A stretch of DNA of 64,000 nt from Prunella strophiata (lineage: Eukaryota > Chordata > Aves > Passeriformes > Prunellidae), in assembly GCA_036583965.1 (NCBI GenBank), contig JAZBQD010000030.1, positions 115,258,926 to 115,322,925 on the forward strand, read 5' to 3'. The notes under the pieces were generated by a model. That model searched no databases and was not told where the DNA came from. It was given only the letters and a program-made list of their open reading frames with translations. A program made the translations under genes and the position numbers. Positions 1 to 11,690 of this stretch are shown here, piece by piece. Within the stretch, counting starts at the first letter, position 1. The number at the start of each line of letters is the position of its first letter.

Positions 1-3000
1 CCAGGGACATTGCCAGGGCAGTGCCAGGAGGTTTTGTCACCCGGGGACATTGCCAGGGCAGTGCCAGGAGGTTTTGTCACCCGGGGACATTGCCAGGGCA
101 GTGCCAGCAGGTTTTGGCACCCAGGGACATTGCCAGGGCAGTGCCAGCAGGTTTTGTCACCCGGGGACATTGCCAGGGCAGTGCCAGGAGGTTTTGTCAC
201 CCGGGGACATTGCCAGGGCAGTGCCAGGAGGTTTTGTCACCCGGGGACATTGCCAGGGCAGTGCCAGGAGGTTTTGTCACCCGGGGACATTGCCAGGGCA
301 GTGCCAGGAGGTTTTGTCACCCGGGGACATTGCCAGGGCAGTGCCAGGAGGTTTTGTCACCCGGGGACATTGCCAGGGCAGTGCCAGGAGGTTTTGTCAC
401 CCGGGGACATTGCCAGGGCAGTGCCAGGAGGTTTTGTCACCCGGGGACATTGCCAGGGCAGTGCCAGCAGGTTTTGGCACCCAGGGACATTGCCAGGGCA
501 GTGCCAGGAGGTTTTGTCACCCGGGGACATTGCCAGGGCAGTGCCAGGAGGTTTTGTCACCCGGGGACATTGCCAGGGCAGTGCCAGCAGGTTTTGGCAC
601 CCAGGGACATTGCCAGGGCAGTGCCAGCAGGTTTTGGCACCCAGGGACATTGCCAGGGCAGTGCCAGGAGGTTTTGTCACCCGGGGACATTGCCAGGGCA
701 GTGCCAGGAGGTTTTGTCACCCGGGGACATTGCCAGGGCAGTGCCAGGAGGTTTTGTCACCCGGGGACATTGCCAGGGCAGTGCCAGGAGGTTTTGTCAC
801 CCGGGGACATTGCCAGGGCAGTGCCAGGAGGTTTTGTCACCCGGGGACATTGCCAGGGCAGTGCCAGGAGGTTTTGTCACCCGGGGACATTGCCAGGGCA
901 GTGCCAGGAGGTTTTGTCACCCGGGGACATTGCCAGGGCAGTGCCAGGAGGTTTTGTCACCCGGGGACATTGCCAGGGCAGTGCCAGGAGGTTTTGTCAC
1001 CCGGGGACATTGCCAGGGCAGTGCCAGGAGGTTTTGTCACCCGGGGACATTGCCAGGGCAGTGCCAGGAGGTTTTGTCACCCGGGGACATTGCCAGGGCA
1101 GTGCCAGGAGGTTTTGTCACCCGGGGACATTGCCAGGGCAGTGCCAGGAGGTTTTGTCACCCGGGGACATTGCCAGGGCAGTGCCAGGAGGTTTTGTCAC
1201 CCGGGGACATTGCCAGGGCAGTGCCAGGAGGTTTTGTCACCCGGGGACATTGCCAGGGCAGTGCCAGGAGGTTTTGTCACCCGGGGACATTGCCAGGGCA
1301 GTGCCAGGAGGTTTTGTCACCCGGGGACATTGCCAGGGCAGTGCCAGGAGGTTTTGTCACCCGGGGACATTGCCAGGGCAGTGCCAGGAGGTTTTGTCAC
1401 CCGGGGACATTGCCAGGGCAGTGCCAGGAGGTTTTGTCACCCGGGGACATTGCCAGGGCAGTGCCAGGAGGTTTTGTCACCCGGGGACATTGCCAGGGCA
1501 GTGCCAGGAGGTTTTGTCACCCGGGGACATTGCCAGGGCAGTGCCAGGAGGTTTTGTCACCCGGGGACATTGCCAGGGCAGTGCCAGGAGGTTTTGTCAC
1601 CCGGGGACATTGCCAGGGCAGTGCCAGGAGGTTTTGTCACCCGGGGACATTGCCAGGGCAGTGCCAGGAGGTTTTGTCACCCGGGGACATTGCCAGGGCA
1701 GTGCCAGGAGGTTTTGTCACCCGGGGACATTGCCAGGGCAGTGCCAGGAGGTTTTGTCACCCGGGGACATTGCCAGGGCAGTGCCAGCAGGTTTTGTCAC
1801 CCGGGGACATTGCCAGGGCAGTGCCAGCAGGTTTTGTCACCCGGGGACATTGCCAGGGCAGTGCCAGCAGGTTTTGTCACCCGGGGACATTGCCAGGGCA
1901 GTGCCAGGAGGTTTTGTCACCCGGGGACATTGCCAGGGCAGTGCCAGGAGGTTTTGTCACCCGGGGACATTGCCAGGGCAGTGCCAGGAGGTTTTGTCAC
2001 CCGGGGACATTGCCAGGGCAGTGCCAGGAGGTTTTGTCACCCGGGGACATTGCCAGGGCAGTGCCAGGAGGTTTTGTCACCCGGGGACATTGCCAGGGCA
2101 GTGCCAGCAGGTTTTGTCACCCGGGGACATTGCCAGGGCAGTGCCAGGAGGTTTTGTCACCCGGGGACATTGCCAGGGCAGTGCCAGGAGGTTTTGTCAC
2201 CCGGGGACATTGCCAGGGCAGTGCCAGGAGGTTTTGTCACCCGGGGACATTGCCAGGGCAGTGCCAGGAGGTTTTGTCACCCGGGGACATTGCCAGGGCA
2301 GTGCCAGGAGGTTTTGTCACCCGGGGACATTGCCAGGGCAGTGCCAGCAGGTTTTGTCACCCGGGGACATTGCCAGGGCAGTGCCAGGAGGTTTTGTCAC
2401 CCGGGGACATTGCCAGGGCAGTGCCAGGAGGTTTTGTCACCCGGGGACATTGCCAGGGCAGTGCCAGGAGGTTTTGTCACCCGGGGACATTGCCAGGGCA
2501 GTGCCAGGAGGTTTTGTCACCCGGGGACATTGCCAGGGCAGTGCCAGGAGGTTTTGTCACCCGGGGACATTGCCAGGGCAGTGCCAGGAGGTTTTGTCAC
2601 CCGGGGACATTGCCAGGGCAGTGCCAGGAGGTTTTGTCACCCGGGGACATTGCCAGGGCAGTGCCAGGAGGTTTTGTCACCCGGGGACATTGCCAGGGCA
2701 GTGCCAGGAGGTTTTGTCACCCGGGGACATTGCCAGGGCAGTGCCAGGAGGTTTTGTCACCCGGGGACATTGCCAGGGCAGTGCCAGGAGGTTTTGTCAC
2801 CCGGGGACATTGCCAGGGCAGTGCCAGCAGGTTTTGTCACCCGGGGACATTGCCAGGGCAGTGCCAGGAGGTTTTGTCACCCGGGGACATTGCCAGGGCA
2901 GTGCCAGCAGGTTTTGTCACCCGGGGACATTGCCAGGGCAGTGCCAGGAGGTTTTGTCACCCGGGGACATTGCCAGGGCAGTGCCAGGAGGTTTTGTCAC

Positions 3001-3008
3001 CCGGGGAC
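1..3008. repeat. 40-bp minisatellite array (~75 copies)
   Basis: The sequence has an exact 40-bp period, three units per 120 bases, with about 75 copies. The unit core reads GACATTGCCAGGGCAGTGCC followed by an A(G/C)GAG/CAG-GTTTTG block. Only a few positions vary: GGAG versus GCAG, TTGTCAC versus TTGGCAC, and CCGGGG versus CCAGGG. The GGCAC/CCAGGG variants lie only in the first ~650 bases, and GCAG variants recur near 1790-1880 and 2100-2900, so variants are locally clustered as unequal exchange would produce. The array continues past the left edge. All three forward frames stay open because the unit contains no stop codon. Confidence 0.97.
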
Positions 3009-4733
3009 ACCGGGGCACAGGGACACCGGGGCACAGGGACACCGGGGCACAGGGACACAGGGGGGACACAGGGACACCGGGACACAGGGGGGGACACCGG
3101 GACACAGGGGGGGACACCGGGACACAGGGGGGACACAGGGGGGACACAGGGGGGACACAGGGGCACAGGGACACAGGGACACCGGGACACAGGGGGGACA
3201 CAGGGACACCGGGGCACAGGGACACAGGGGGGACACAGGGACACAGGGACACAGGGACACCGGGGCACAGGGACACAGGGACACAGGGACACCGGGACAC
3301 AGGGGGGACACAGGGACACAGGGACACAGGGGGGACACAGGGGGGACACAGGGGCACAGGGACACCGGGGCACAGGGACACAGGGACACAGGACACAGGG
3401 GGGACACAGGGACACAGGACACAGGGGGGACACAGGGGGGACACAGGGACACAGGGGGGACACAGGGACACCGGGACACAGGGGGGACACAGGGACACAG
3501 GGACACCGGGACACAGGGGGGACACAGGAGCACAGGGACACAGGGACACAGGGACACAGGGACACAGGGGGGACACAGGGGGGACACAGGGACACCGGGA
3601 CACAGGGGGGACACAGGGGCACAGGGACACCGGGACACAGGGGGGACACAGGGGCACAGGGACACAGGGACACAGGGACACCGGGACACAGGGGGGACAC
3701 AGGGACACAGGGGGGACACAGGGGCACAGGGACACCGGGACACAGGGGGGACACAGGGGGGACACAGGGGGGACACAGGGACACAGGGGGGACACAGGGG
3801 CACAGGGACACAGGGGGGACACAGGACACAGGGGGGACACAGGACACAGGGGGGACACAGGACACAGGGGGGACACAGGGACACAGGGACACAGGGACAC
3901 CGGGACACAGGGGGGACACAGGGGCACAGGGACACAGGGGGGACACAGGGACACCGGGACACAGGGGGGACACAGGGGCACAGGGACACCGGGGCACAGG
4001 GACACCGGGGCACAGGGACACCGGGACACAGGGGGGACACAGGGGCACAGGGACACAGGGGACACAGGGACACCGGGACACAGGGGGGACACAGGGGCAC
4101 AGGGACACAGGGACACAGGGACACAGGGGACACAGGGACACCAGGACACAGGGGGGACACAGGGACACAGGGGGGACACAGGGGCACAGGGACACAGGGA
4201 CACAGGGGGGACACAGGGGGGACACAGGGGCACAGGGACACAGGGACACAGGGGACACAGGGGGGACACAGGGGCACAGGGACACCGGGACACAGGGGGG
4301 ACACAGGGACACAGGGACACCGGGACACAGGGGGGACACAGGGGCACAGGGACACAGGGACACAGGGGGGACACAGGGGGGACACAGGGGCACAGGGACA
4401 CCGGGACACAGGGGGGACACAGGGGGGACACAGGGGGGACACAGGGGCACAGGGACACCGGGGCACAGGGACACAGGGGACACAGGGACACAGGGGGGAC
4501 ACAGGGGCACAGGGACACAGGGGGGACACAGGGGGGACACAGGGGCACAGGGACACAGGGACACAGGGACACCGGGACACAGGGGGGACACAGGGGCACA
4601 GGGACACAGGGGGGACACAGGGGGGACACAGGGGGGACACAGGGGGGACACAGGGGGGACACAGGGGCACAGGGACACAGGGACACAGGACACAGGGGGG
4701 ACACAGGGACACAGGGGGGACACAGGGACACAG
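3009..4733. repeat. GGGACACAG-type short-unit minisatellite
   Basis: This is a mosaic of 9-11 bp units (GGGACACAG, GGGGGGACACAG, GGGGCACAG, GGGACACCG) in irregular order. It begins directly at the end of the 40-bp array, with the shared GGGGACA at the junction. The plus strand is very G-rich with many runs of 3-6 G, so G-quadruplex formation is plausible. No unit-level periodicity longer than about 30 bp is obvious. Confidence 0.95.
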
Positions 4734-7352
4734 GGAAGAACCTGGGGCAGAACCTGCAGGGAGATGGGGCAGAACCTGGGGCAGAACCTGGGGCAGAACC
4801 CGGGGCAGAACCTGCAGGAGCTGGGGCAGAACCTGGGGCAGAACCTGGGGCAGAACCTGGGGCAGAACCCGGGGCAGAACCTGCAGGAGCTGGGGCAGAA
4901 CCTGGGGCAGAACCCGGGGCAGAACCTGCAGGAGCTGGGGCAGAACCTGCAGGGAGATGGGGCAGAACCTGGGGCAGAACCTGCAGGAGCTGGGGCAGAA
5001 CCTGGGACAGAACCTGGGGCAGAACCTGCAGGAGCTGGGGCAGAACCTGGGGCAGAACCTGCAGGAGCTGGGGCAGAACCTGGGACAGAACCTGGGGCAG
5101 AACCTGCAGGAGCTGGGGCAGAACCTGGGACAGAACCTGGGGCAGAACCTGGGGCAGAACCTGCAGGAGCTGGGGCAGAACCTGGGGCAGAACCTGCAGG
5201 GAGATGGGGCCGGACGTGGGGCAGAACCTGGGGCAGAACCTGCAGGGAGATGGGGCAGAACCTGGGGCAGAACCTGCAGGGAGATGGGGCAGAACCTGGG
5301 GCAGAACCTGCAGGAGCTGGGGCAGAACCTGGGGCAGAACCTGCAGGAGCTGGGGCAGAACCTGCAGGGAGATGGGGCAGAACCTGGGGCAGAACCTGCA
5401 GGGAGATGGGGCAGAACCTGGGGCAGAACCTGGGGCAGAACCTGCAGGAGCTGGGGCAGAACCTGGGGCAGAACCCGGGGCAGAACCTGCAGGAGCTGGG
5501 GCAGAACCTGGGACAGAACCTGGGGCAGAACCGGGGGCAGAACCTGCAGGAGCTGGGGCAGAACCTGGGGCAGAACCTGGGGCAGAACCTGGGGCAGAAC
5601 CCGGGGCAGAACCTGCAGGAGCTGGGGCAGAACCTGGGGCAGAACCCGGGGCAGAACCTGCAGGGAGATGGGGCAGAACCTGGGGCAGAACCTGCAGGGA
5701 GATGGGGCAGAACCTGGGACAGAACCTGGGGCAGAACCTGGGACAGAACCTGGGGCAGAACCTGGGACAGAACCTGGGGCAGAACCTGCAGGAGCTGGGG
5801 CAGAACCTGGGGCAGAACCTGGGGCAGAACCTGGGGCAGAACCTGGGGCAGAACCCGGGGCAGAACCTGCAGGAGCTGGGGCAGAACCTGGGGCAGAACC
5901 TGGGACAGAACCTGGGGCAGAACCTGCAGGGAGATGGGGCAGAACCTGGGGCAGAACCTGGGGCAGAACCTGGGACAGAACCTGGGGCAGAACCTGGGAC
6001 AGAACCTGGGGCAGAACCCGGGGCAGAACCTGCAGGGAGATGGGGCAGAACCTGGGACAGAACCTGGGGCAGAACCTGGGGCAGAACCTGCAGGGAGATG
6101 GGGCAGAACCTGGGGCAGAACCTGCAGGAGCTGGGGCAGAACCTGGGGCAGAACCTGCAGGGAGATGGGGCAGAACCTGGGACAGAACCTGGGGCAGAAC
6201 CTGCAGGGAGATGGGGCAGAACCTGGGGCAGAACCCGGGGCAGAACCTGCAGGGAGATGGGGCAGAACCTGGGACAGAACCTGGGGCAGAACCTGGGACA
6301 GAACCTGGGGCAGAACCTGCAGGGAGATGGGGCAGAACCTGGGACAGAACCTGGGGCAGAACCTGGGGCAGAACCTGGGACAGAACCTGGGGCAGAACCT
6401 GGGACAGAACCTGGGGCAGAACCCGGGGCAGAACCTGCAGGAGCTGGGGCAGAACCTGCAGGAGCTGGGGCAGAACCTGCAGGAGCTGGGGCAGAACCTG
6501 GGGCAGAACCTGCAGGGAGATGGGGCAGAACCTGGGGCAGAACCTGGGGCAGAACCTGCAGGAGCTGGGGCAGAACCTGCAGGAGCTGGGGCAGAACCTG
6601 GGGCAGAACCTGGGACAGAACCTGGGGCAGAACCTGGGGCAGAACCTGCAGGAGCTGGGGCAGAACCTGCAGGAGCTGGGGCAGAACCTGGGACAGAACC
6701 TGGGGCAGAACCTGGGACAGAACCTGGGGCAGAACCTGCAGGAGCTGGGGCAGAACCTGGGGCAGAACCTGGGACAGAACCTGGGGCAGAACCTGCAGGG
6801 AGATGGGGCAGAACCTGGGGCAGAACCTGGGACAGAACCTGGGGCAGAACCTGCAGGAGCTGGGGCAGAACCTGCAGGAGCTGGGGCAGAACCTGCAGGG
6901 AGATGGGGCAGAACCTGGGGCAGAACCTGGGACAGAACCTGGGGCAGAACCTGGGGCAGAACCTGCAGGAGCTGGGGCAGAACCTGCAGGGAGATGGGGC
7001 AGAACCTGGGACAGAACCTGGGGCAGAACCTGCAGGAGCTGGGGCAGAACCTGCAGGAGCTGGGGCAGAACCTGGGACAGAACCTGGGGCAGAACCTGGG
7101 GCAGAACCTGGGACAGAACCTGGGGCAGAACCTGGGACAGAACCTGGGGCAGAACCTGGGACAGAACCTGGGGCAGAACCTGCAGGGAGATGGGGCAGAA
7201 CCTGGGGCAGAACCTGGGACAGAACCTGGGGCAGAACCTGGGGCAGAACCTGGGACAGAACCTGGGGCAGAACCTGGGACAGAACCTGGGGCAGAACCTG
7301 CAGGGAGATGGGGCAGAACCTGGGGCAGAACCTGCAGGAGCTGGGGCAGAAC
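4734..7352. repeat. 12-bp minisatellite (GGGGCAGAACCT)
   Basis: Units of 12 bp (GGGGCAGAACCT, GGGACAGAACCT) alternate with a GCAGGAGCT or GCAGGGAGAT variant block every few units. The junction with the preceding array falls inside ACACAGGGAAGAACCTGGGG. Apparent open frames rich in Gly-Gln-Asn-Leu, Gly-Arg-Thr or Ala-Glu-Pro-Gly are unit translations, not proteins. The array ends abruptly at GGGGCAGAACCACTGCTGG and enters CR1-like sequence. Confidence 0.96.
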
Positions 7353-7365
7353 CACTGCTGGCCCT

Positions 7366-7545
7366 GTCCCCAGGTGCCACCTGCACAGGGCTGTGAGATC
7401 CCCCCAGGGATGACTCCAGCCTGTGCCAGGGCTGGGCAGCCCACTCAGTGAGGAAACTGTCCCTAACACCCAGCCTACACCTCCTCTGGCACAGCCCGAG
7501 GCTGTTTGTCCTTGTTCCCTGGGAGGAGGGACCAGCCCTTGAGAG
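7366..7545 (-). mobile_element. CR1-like LINE fragment, reverse
   Basis: The pattern is that of the reverse complement of a CR1 3' region: a GATCCCCCCAGGGATGA block, a TGTGCCAGGGCTGGGCAGCC block, a diverged CTAACACCCAGCCTACACCT block, then a TTCCCTGGGAGGAGGGACCAGCCC block. It is old and diverged. Family assignment is from recalled CR1 structure only. Confidence 0.45.
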
Positions 7546-7739
7546 CCTGCTCTCACCTTGCCTGTCCTGTGGGTGCCCTGCAAGGGGCACTGAGCAGGGA
7601 CTGCCAAGCTCTGACTGCCACAGGCTGCTGCAAGCCTGGCCTTGGTTAGACCTGGCCTTGGTTAGACCTGGCCCAGAGCTGGGAGCAGGATGCTCACACT
7701 CTGCACCTCCTGAGTGGACTGAAGCACAGCTACAGCTTG

Positions 7740-7912
7740 GAAACTGCTACAGAAAATATTTCTATTAAACTACTACAGAAAATATTTCTACTAAACTACT
7801 ACAGAAAATATTTCTATTAAACTACTACAGAAAATATTTCTACTAAACTACTACAGAAAATATTTCTATTAAACTACTACAGAAAATATTTCTACTATAC
7901 TACTTCAGGAAA
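7740..7912. repeat. 26-bp tandem repeat with alternating subtypes
   Basis: There are six to seven copies of a 26-bp unit containing CTACAGAAAATATTTCTA. Successive copies alternate between ending CTATTAAA and CTACTAAA, giving a 52-bp higher-order period. The last copy is degenerate (TTCAGGAAATATT). It is AT-rich, unlike the arrays to its left. Confidence 0.9.
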
Positions 7913-10634
7913 TATTCTACCCTGGGTGCCAGCAGAGTGCCTGTGGTTGGTGCTCATGCTCAGGAGCTGCCCCTGTGGAGCAGGATTGCCATGCACAGCC
8001 CAGGTCAGGGCTGGGCATTGGACTCCAGTCCTGATCCCTGTCCCTGAGCCCTGCAGGCTGGGTGGAAGTGGGTTTGCAGTAATCTGCTGCAGCAGCTCTG
8101 GTGGCCCGGGACCCCCGGGACCCCCGGGACATTTCATGGCTCAGCCCCTGGTGCCCCCAGGCCGTGCCCCTGCCCAGGGCTGCTCTGCTGAGCTCTCTGG
8201 GCCAGGCTGCCTGCCCAGGGACGTGCTGTGCTGGCAGCAGGAGCACCAGCTGAGGCTAAAGGGCTCATTGATCAGCAAGGGCTGCTCACTCAGTCCCCAC
8301 ACACCCAGAGAATCTCTCCTTCCCTCTTGCCTAAAGGAGCAAGGCTCATCACAGGGCACACATCCCCAGGACAAGCCCACAGCAAAACAGCAGCCCAGCT
8401 CTGACACACAGAGATATATTGCACTGTGTGGGCAGAGAGCACAGTTCCAGTGTAAATTAAACAAAAATGGAGAATTTGTTCAGTCAGACAATGGGTGGGG
8501 TTGGAAGGGACTGTGGAGGTCCTCTCTGAACTGGTGCAACACTGGAAACCAAAGCAAGACTTGGGTTTGTCTCTTACCTCAGAACTCTGCAGAATCAGTG
8601 ATTCCTGAAAAAGGAATGCACTGGGTCTGTTTGGCAGGGAAATGGTGAAATGCTGTAAAGGTGCTGGGCTTGAGTGTTGTGCTTGTCTCCTTCTCCCTGG
8701 CAGCTCTTCTGACTGTGCTGGAGCCTTGCACAGAAATATTTCAAGGTCAAGAGCCAGTTGAAACTTGACAGGTTTTGGACCTCAGATAGTTGGGTTTGTT
8801 TTTAAATCTGGAACATGTAACAAGACAAGGAATCTCTCTCTGCTTCCTTGCTGTGCACTGCAGACCTTTCTCACTCTCAAGGCACCATTTTGGTCACAGT
8901 GGTCCCACCACAGACATGACTGCACCAGCAATTCCCCTGTCTTCAACCCTTTTATTTTGGGGGTGAAATGAGGCACATCATGAGCAGTGATCCCTGCACT
9001 GAGGCACAGGGGTGAACCTGCTCAGGGCTCAGGTTGCAGCTGAAGGTCTAGAAAATGAGACTTTTACCATTAAAAGAAAAAAGAAAATTAATCCATTTAG
9101 CTTCTAAGATGAGGCTTGATACACCTTAGGCAAATCACTGAACTCATTTCTGCTGCTCAGAATGAGAACAAACACCACTCAAAATGGGAATAAATACTGC
9201 CTCTGTCCCTCTGCCTTCCTAAACTGGCAGGTCTGTGCCCTCTGCAAAGCCTCTGGGTGTCCTGTTGGGTGACTGTGTGGGTGAATTCTGACTGGAACAT
9301 TAAACTGCTGCCATTAAATGAGTGATAAATTGATAAAAAATTAAATACACGTTGCTGTAGAGAAAACAATGAGTTCCACATGTGGCCAGCCCTGGCTGGA
9401 GCCTTGGAGGGCAGAGTCAGCCTGCTGGTGTCTCACAGCCAGCCTTGAACGGGCAGCCTGGGTCATCCTTTCACTTATCATTTCTTCACAAAATAACAAT
9501 GCCTTGTGTTACCTCCAAGCAACAAGAAATGAAGTCAAGCTACTGACAGAAAATTCTTGTGTTCCATCTCAGAATGGCATTACTTTTTTTTTTTTTTTTT
9601 TAGCTATTTTTAGAGAGAGTAACGTGCTCAGTCATGTGGCTCACTGCACCAGAGCTGCAGCTCTGCTCTGGGGGATGTTGCTCTGCTGCCTCCAGTTGCT
9701 GTTCCAAACTGCTGCCCAGGAGATTTTTAAGCTCCAGGAAAGCAGCTGCTCTGCAGCAAGGGCATTTTTAGGATTTGATAACAACTATTTGTTTCAATGC
9801 CATTCTGTGATTCTTCTGAGAATGATTTTTCACTGACATGTTTACTCAAGGTAAGGTCAAATGATGCAGTTAAGGAATAAAGACACCCCATGAATGCTGA
9901 AGTGCAACACTTGGTTTTATTTCTGTATTACTCCTTTAGGAGATTTTTACATTTGGTTTTATTTCTGTATTACTCCTTTTGGAGATTTTTCAATACTATG
10001 GATTTTAATGAAGAATAACTCTCTAAGATGAATTTCATTATACATGTGTCATTCAGAAGAACACACTCATCATATGTCTTTCCACCTGAGTCCAGATTTC
10101 TTGTCACACCACAGTGGAATCCCACCTTCCTCCTCCTCCTCCTCGTAGGGGATTTGCCTGGGAACTTCCAGCTGAATATGAGGGAAAATCCTTTTGCTGT
10201 GTGGGTGATGGAGCCCTGGGACAGCTGCCCAGGAGGCTGTGGGGTCTCCTTCTCTGGAGATGGCCAAAGCCCAGCGGGCTGTGCTCCTGTGTGACCTGCT
10301 CTGGAGGAGCCTGGTGAGCAGGAGGGTCAGGTGAGCTGATCTCTGGGGGTCCCTTCCCACCCCACTGCTCCATGAGTCTGGGGTTTCCCAAAGGTGACAT
10401 GCCTGGGGTAGGCTCTCATTCCTTTGATCACTCTCCTTCCATTGCCAGTCTGAGATCCTGGGTTTTGCATTTTGCACAGACCTGGGGACAGTGATGTGAG
10501 GATGTTGGGTGTCCTGCGTTTGCCTGGGGTAGCACACTCGGGGTGTTGCCTGACAGAGCTGAAGGAGGATTTGGGGTGGGGAGCTGGAGTCCCCTTTGGG
10601 TGCCCATCACATCCACTCTTGTCTCAGCAGGTGA
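7913..10634. other. Unique sequence, no gene seen
   Basis: I see no coding exon pattern here; open frames are short and lack recognisable domains. Visible elements are an 18-T run at 9584-9601, a two-copy ~42-bp tandem duplication at about 9911-9995 (TTTATTTCTGTATTACTCCT in each copy), and a short GTTGGAAGGGACT motif near 8500 that may be a CR1 scrap. Confidence 0.6.
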
Positions 10635-10864
10635 CTCAAGCTACCTCAGGGAAGGTGTGGGTTGGATACTAGGAAAACAGTTTTCACCAAAAGAATAATA
10701 AAGAACTGGAATGCTCTTCCCAGAGAGGTGGGGGAATCACCATCTCTGGATGTGTTTAAAAAAAGGCTGGACATGGCACTTGGTGCTATAGTCTGGATTC
10801 TGAGTTTAGGTGTTAGCACATAGGCTGGACTCGATGATCTTAGAGGTCTCTTCCAAGCTCATTA
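10635..10864 (+). mobile_element. CR1 LINE 3' end, plus orientation
   Basis: The segment contains the typical avian CR1 3' region: AGAACTGGAATGCTCTTCCC, AGAGGTGGGGGAATCACCAT, a GGCTGGACATGGCACTTGG block, CTGGACTCGATGATCTTAGA and GGTCTCTTCCAAGC. It leads directly into the octamer tail. The reverse complement of the same subfamily occurs at 50155-50550, which supports the call internally. It is 5'-truncated, as is usual for CR1. Confidence 0.82.
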
Positions 10865-11340
10865 CTCTGTCATTCTGTGCCTCTGTGACTCTGTGACTCT
10901 GTGACTCTGTGATTCTGTGATTCTGTGACTCTGTGATTCTGTGACTCTGTGATTCTGTGACTCTGATTCTGTGATTCTGTGATTCTGTGACTCTGATTCT
11001 GTGATTCTGTGGTTCTGTGACTGTGATTCTGTGATTCTGTGATTCTGTGATTCTGTGACTGTGATTCTGTGACTCTGTGACTCTGTGATTCTGTGACTCT
11101 GTGATTCTGTGACTGTGATTCTGTGACTCTGTGATTCTGTGATTCTGTGATTCTGTGACTCTGTGATTCTGTGACTCTGTGACTCTGATTCTGTGACTCT
11201 GACTGTGATTCTGTGATTCTGTGATTCTGTGACTCTGTGATTCTGTGATTCTGTGACTCTGTGATTCTGTGACTCTGTGACTCTGTGACTCTGTGATTCT
11301 GTGACTCTGTGATTCTGTGATTCTGTGATTCTGTGATTCT
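10865..11340 (+). repeat. Expanded CR1 8-bp tail microsatellite
   Basis: About 58 units of the octamers GATTCTGT and GACTCTGT are mixed with occasional 6-bp units (GACTGT, GACTCT). CR1 elements normally end in two to four such octamers, so this is a roughly 475-bp expansion of a transposon tail. It abuts the olfactory-receptor-like remnant at 11341 with no spacer. Confidence 0.9.
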
Positions 11341-11690
11341 GTGAACACCTTCACGAGCTCGTCCCTGATCTGCTGCATCCTCATGGTGCACACAGCAGGG
11401 CTCAGCAGCAGGAATGGCATGCACAGGCTGGCCAGTGGGATGGGGGTGTCAGGGGTTGTCAGGGGGTGTCAGGGCAGTGAAGGTGGTGGGCACGTGGAAG
11501 AGCAGCAGCACAGGGGGCACATGGAAGAGCAGCAGCACCAGAGGTGGGACCCGCAGGCGTGCAGAGCCCTGAGCAGGACAGCAGCCGGCACTGCCAGCGG
11601 GGCGAGGCCGCAGGAGACGGCGATGAGGGCACGGCCAGCAGGGCCCAGCAGGGCCACACTGAAGGGCACAGCCAGCCCAGCAGGGCCACG
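11341..11690 (-). pseudogene. Class I olfactory receptor-like remnant (TM5-TM7)
   Basis: Read on the minus strand from about 11690 down, the sequence encodes SVALLGPAGRALIAVS, then a diverged TM5, then RALHACGSHL. A one-base frame change follows, then VLLLFHVP twice (an internal duplication), TTFTAL, a disrupted stretch with stops, and finally PLASLCMPFLLLSPAV followed by CTMRMQQIRDELVKVF. These match, in order, the intact class I receptor at 31975-32928: [43 protein letters not shown], and [16 protein letters not shown]. The remnant is broken by the frameshift, stop codons (CCCTGACAACCCCTGA on the coding strand), loss of everything N-terminal to TM5, and a CR1 tail replacing the C-terminus. 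The olfactory-receptor assignment is my alignment by eye; another rhodopsin-like GPCR is possible. Confidence 0.55.

Noticed and set aside
10..7451. Three overlapping open frames of about 2450 codons on the plus strand
   Set aside because: They are translations of stop-free minisatellite units in all three frames at once, with no start context, domain or codon-bias signal.
2917..7607. Minus-strand proline/serine/cysteine-rich open frames of ~1500 codons resembling repetitive structural proteins
   Set aside because: All three frames are open simultaneously and follow the repeat boundaries exactly, so they are compositional.
7926..8648. 240-codon plus-strand frame in unique sequence
   Set aside because: It has no recognisable domain, includes a probable CR1 scrap, and overlaps antisense frames of similar length; there is no splice or promoter support.
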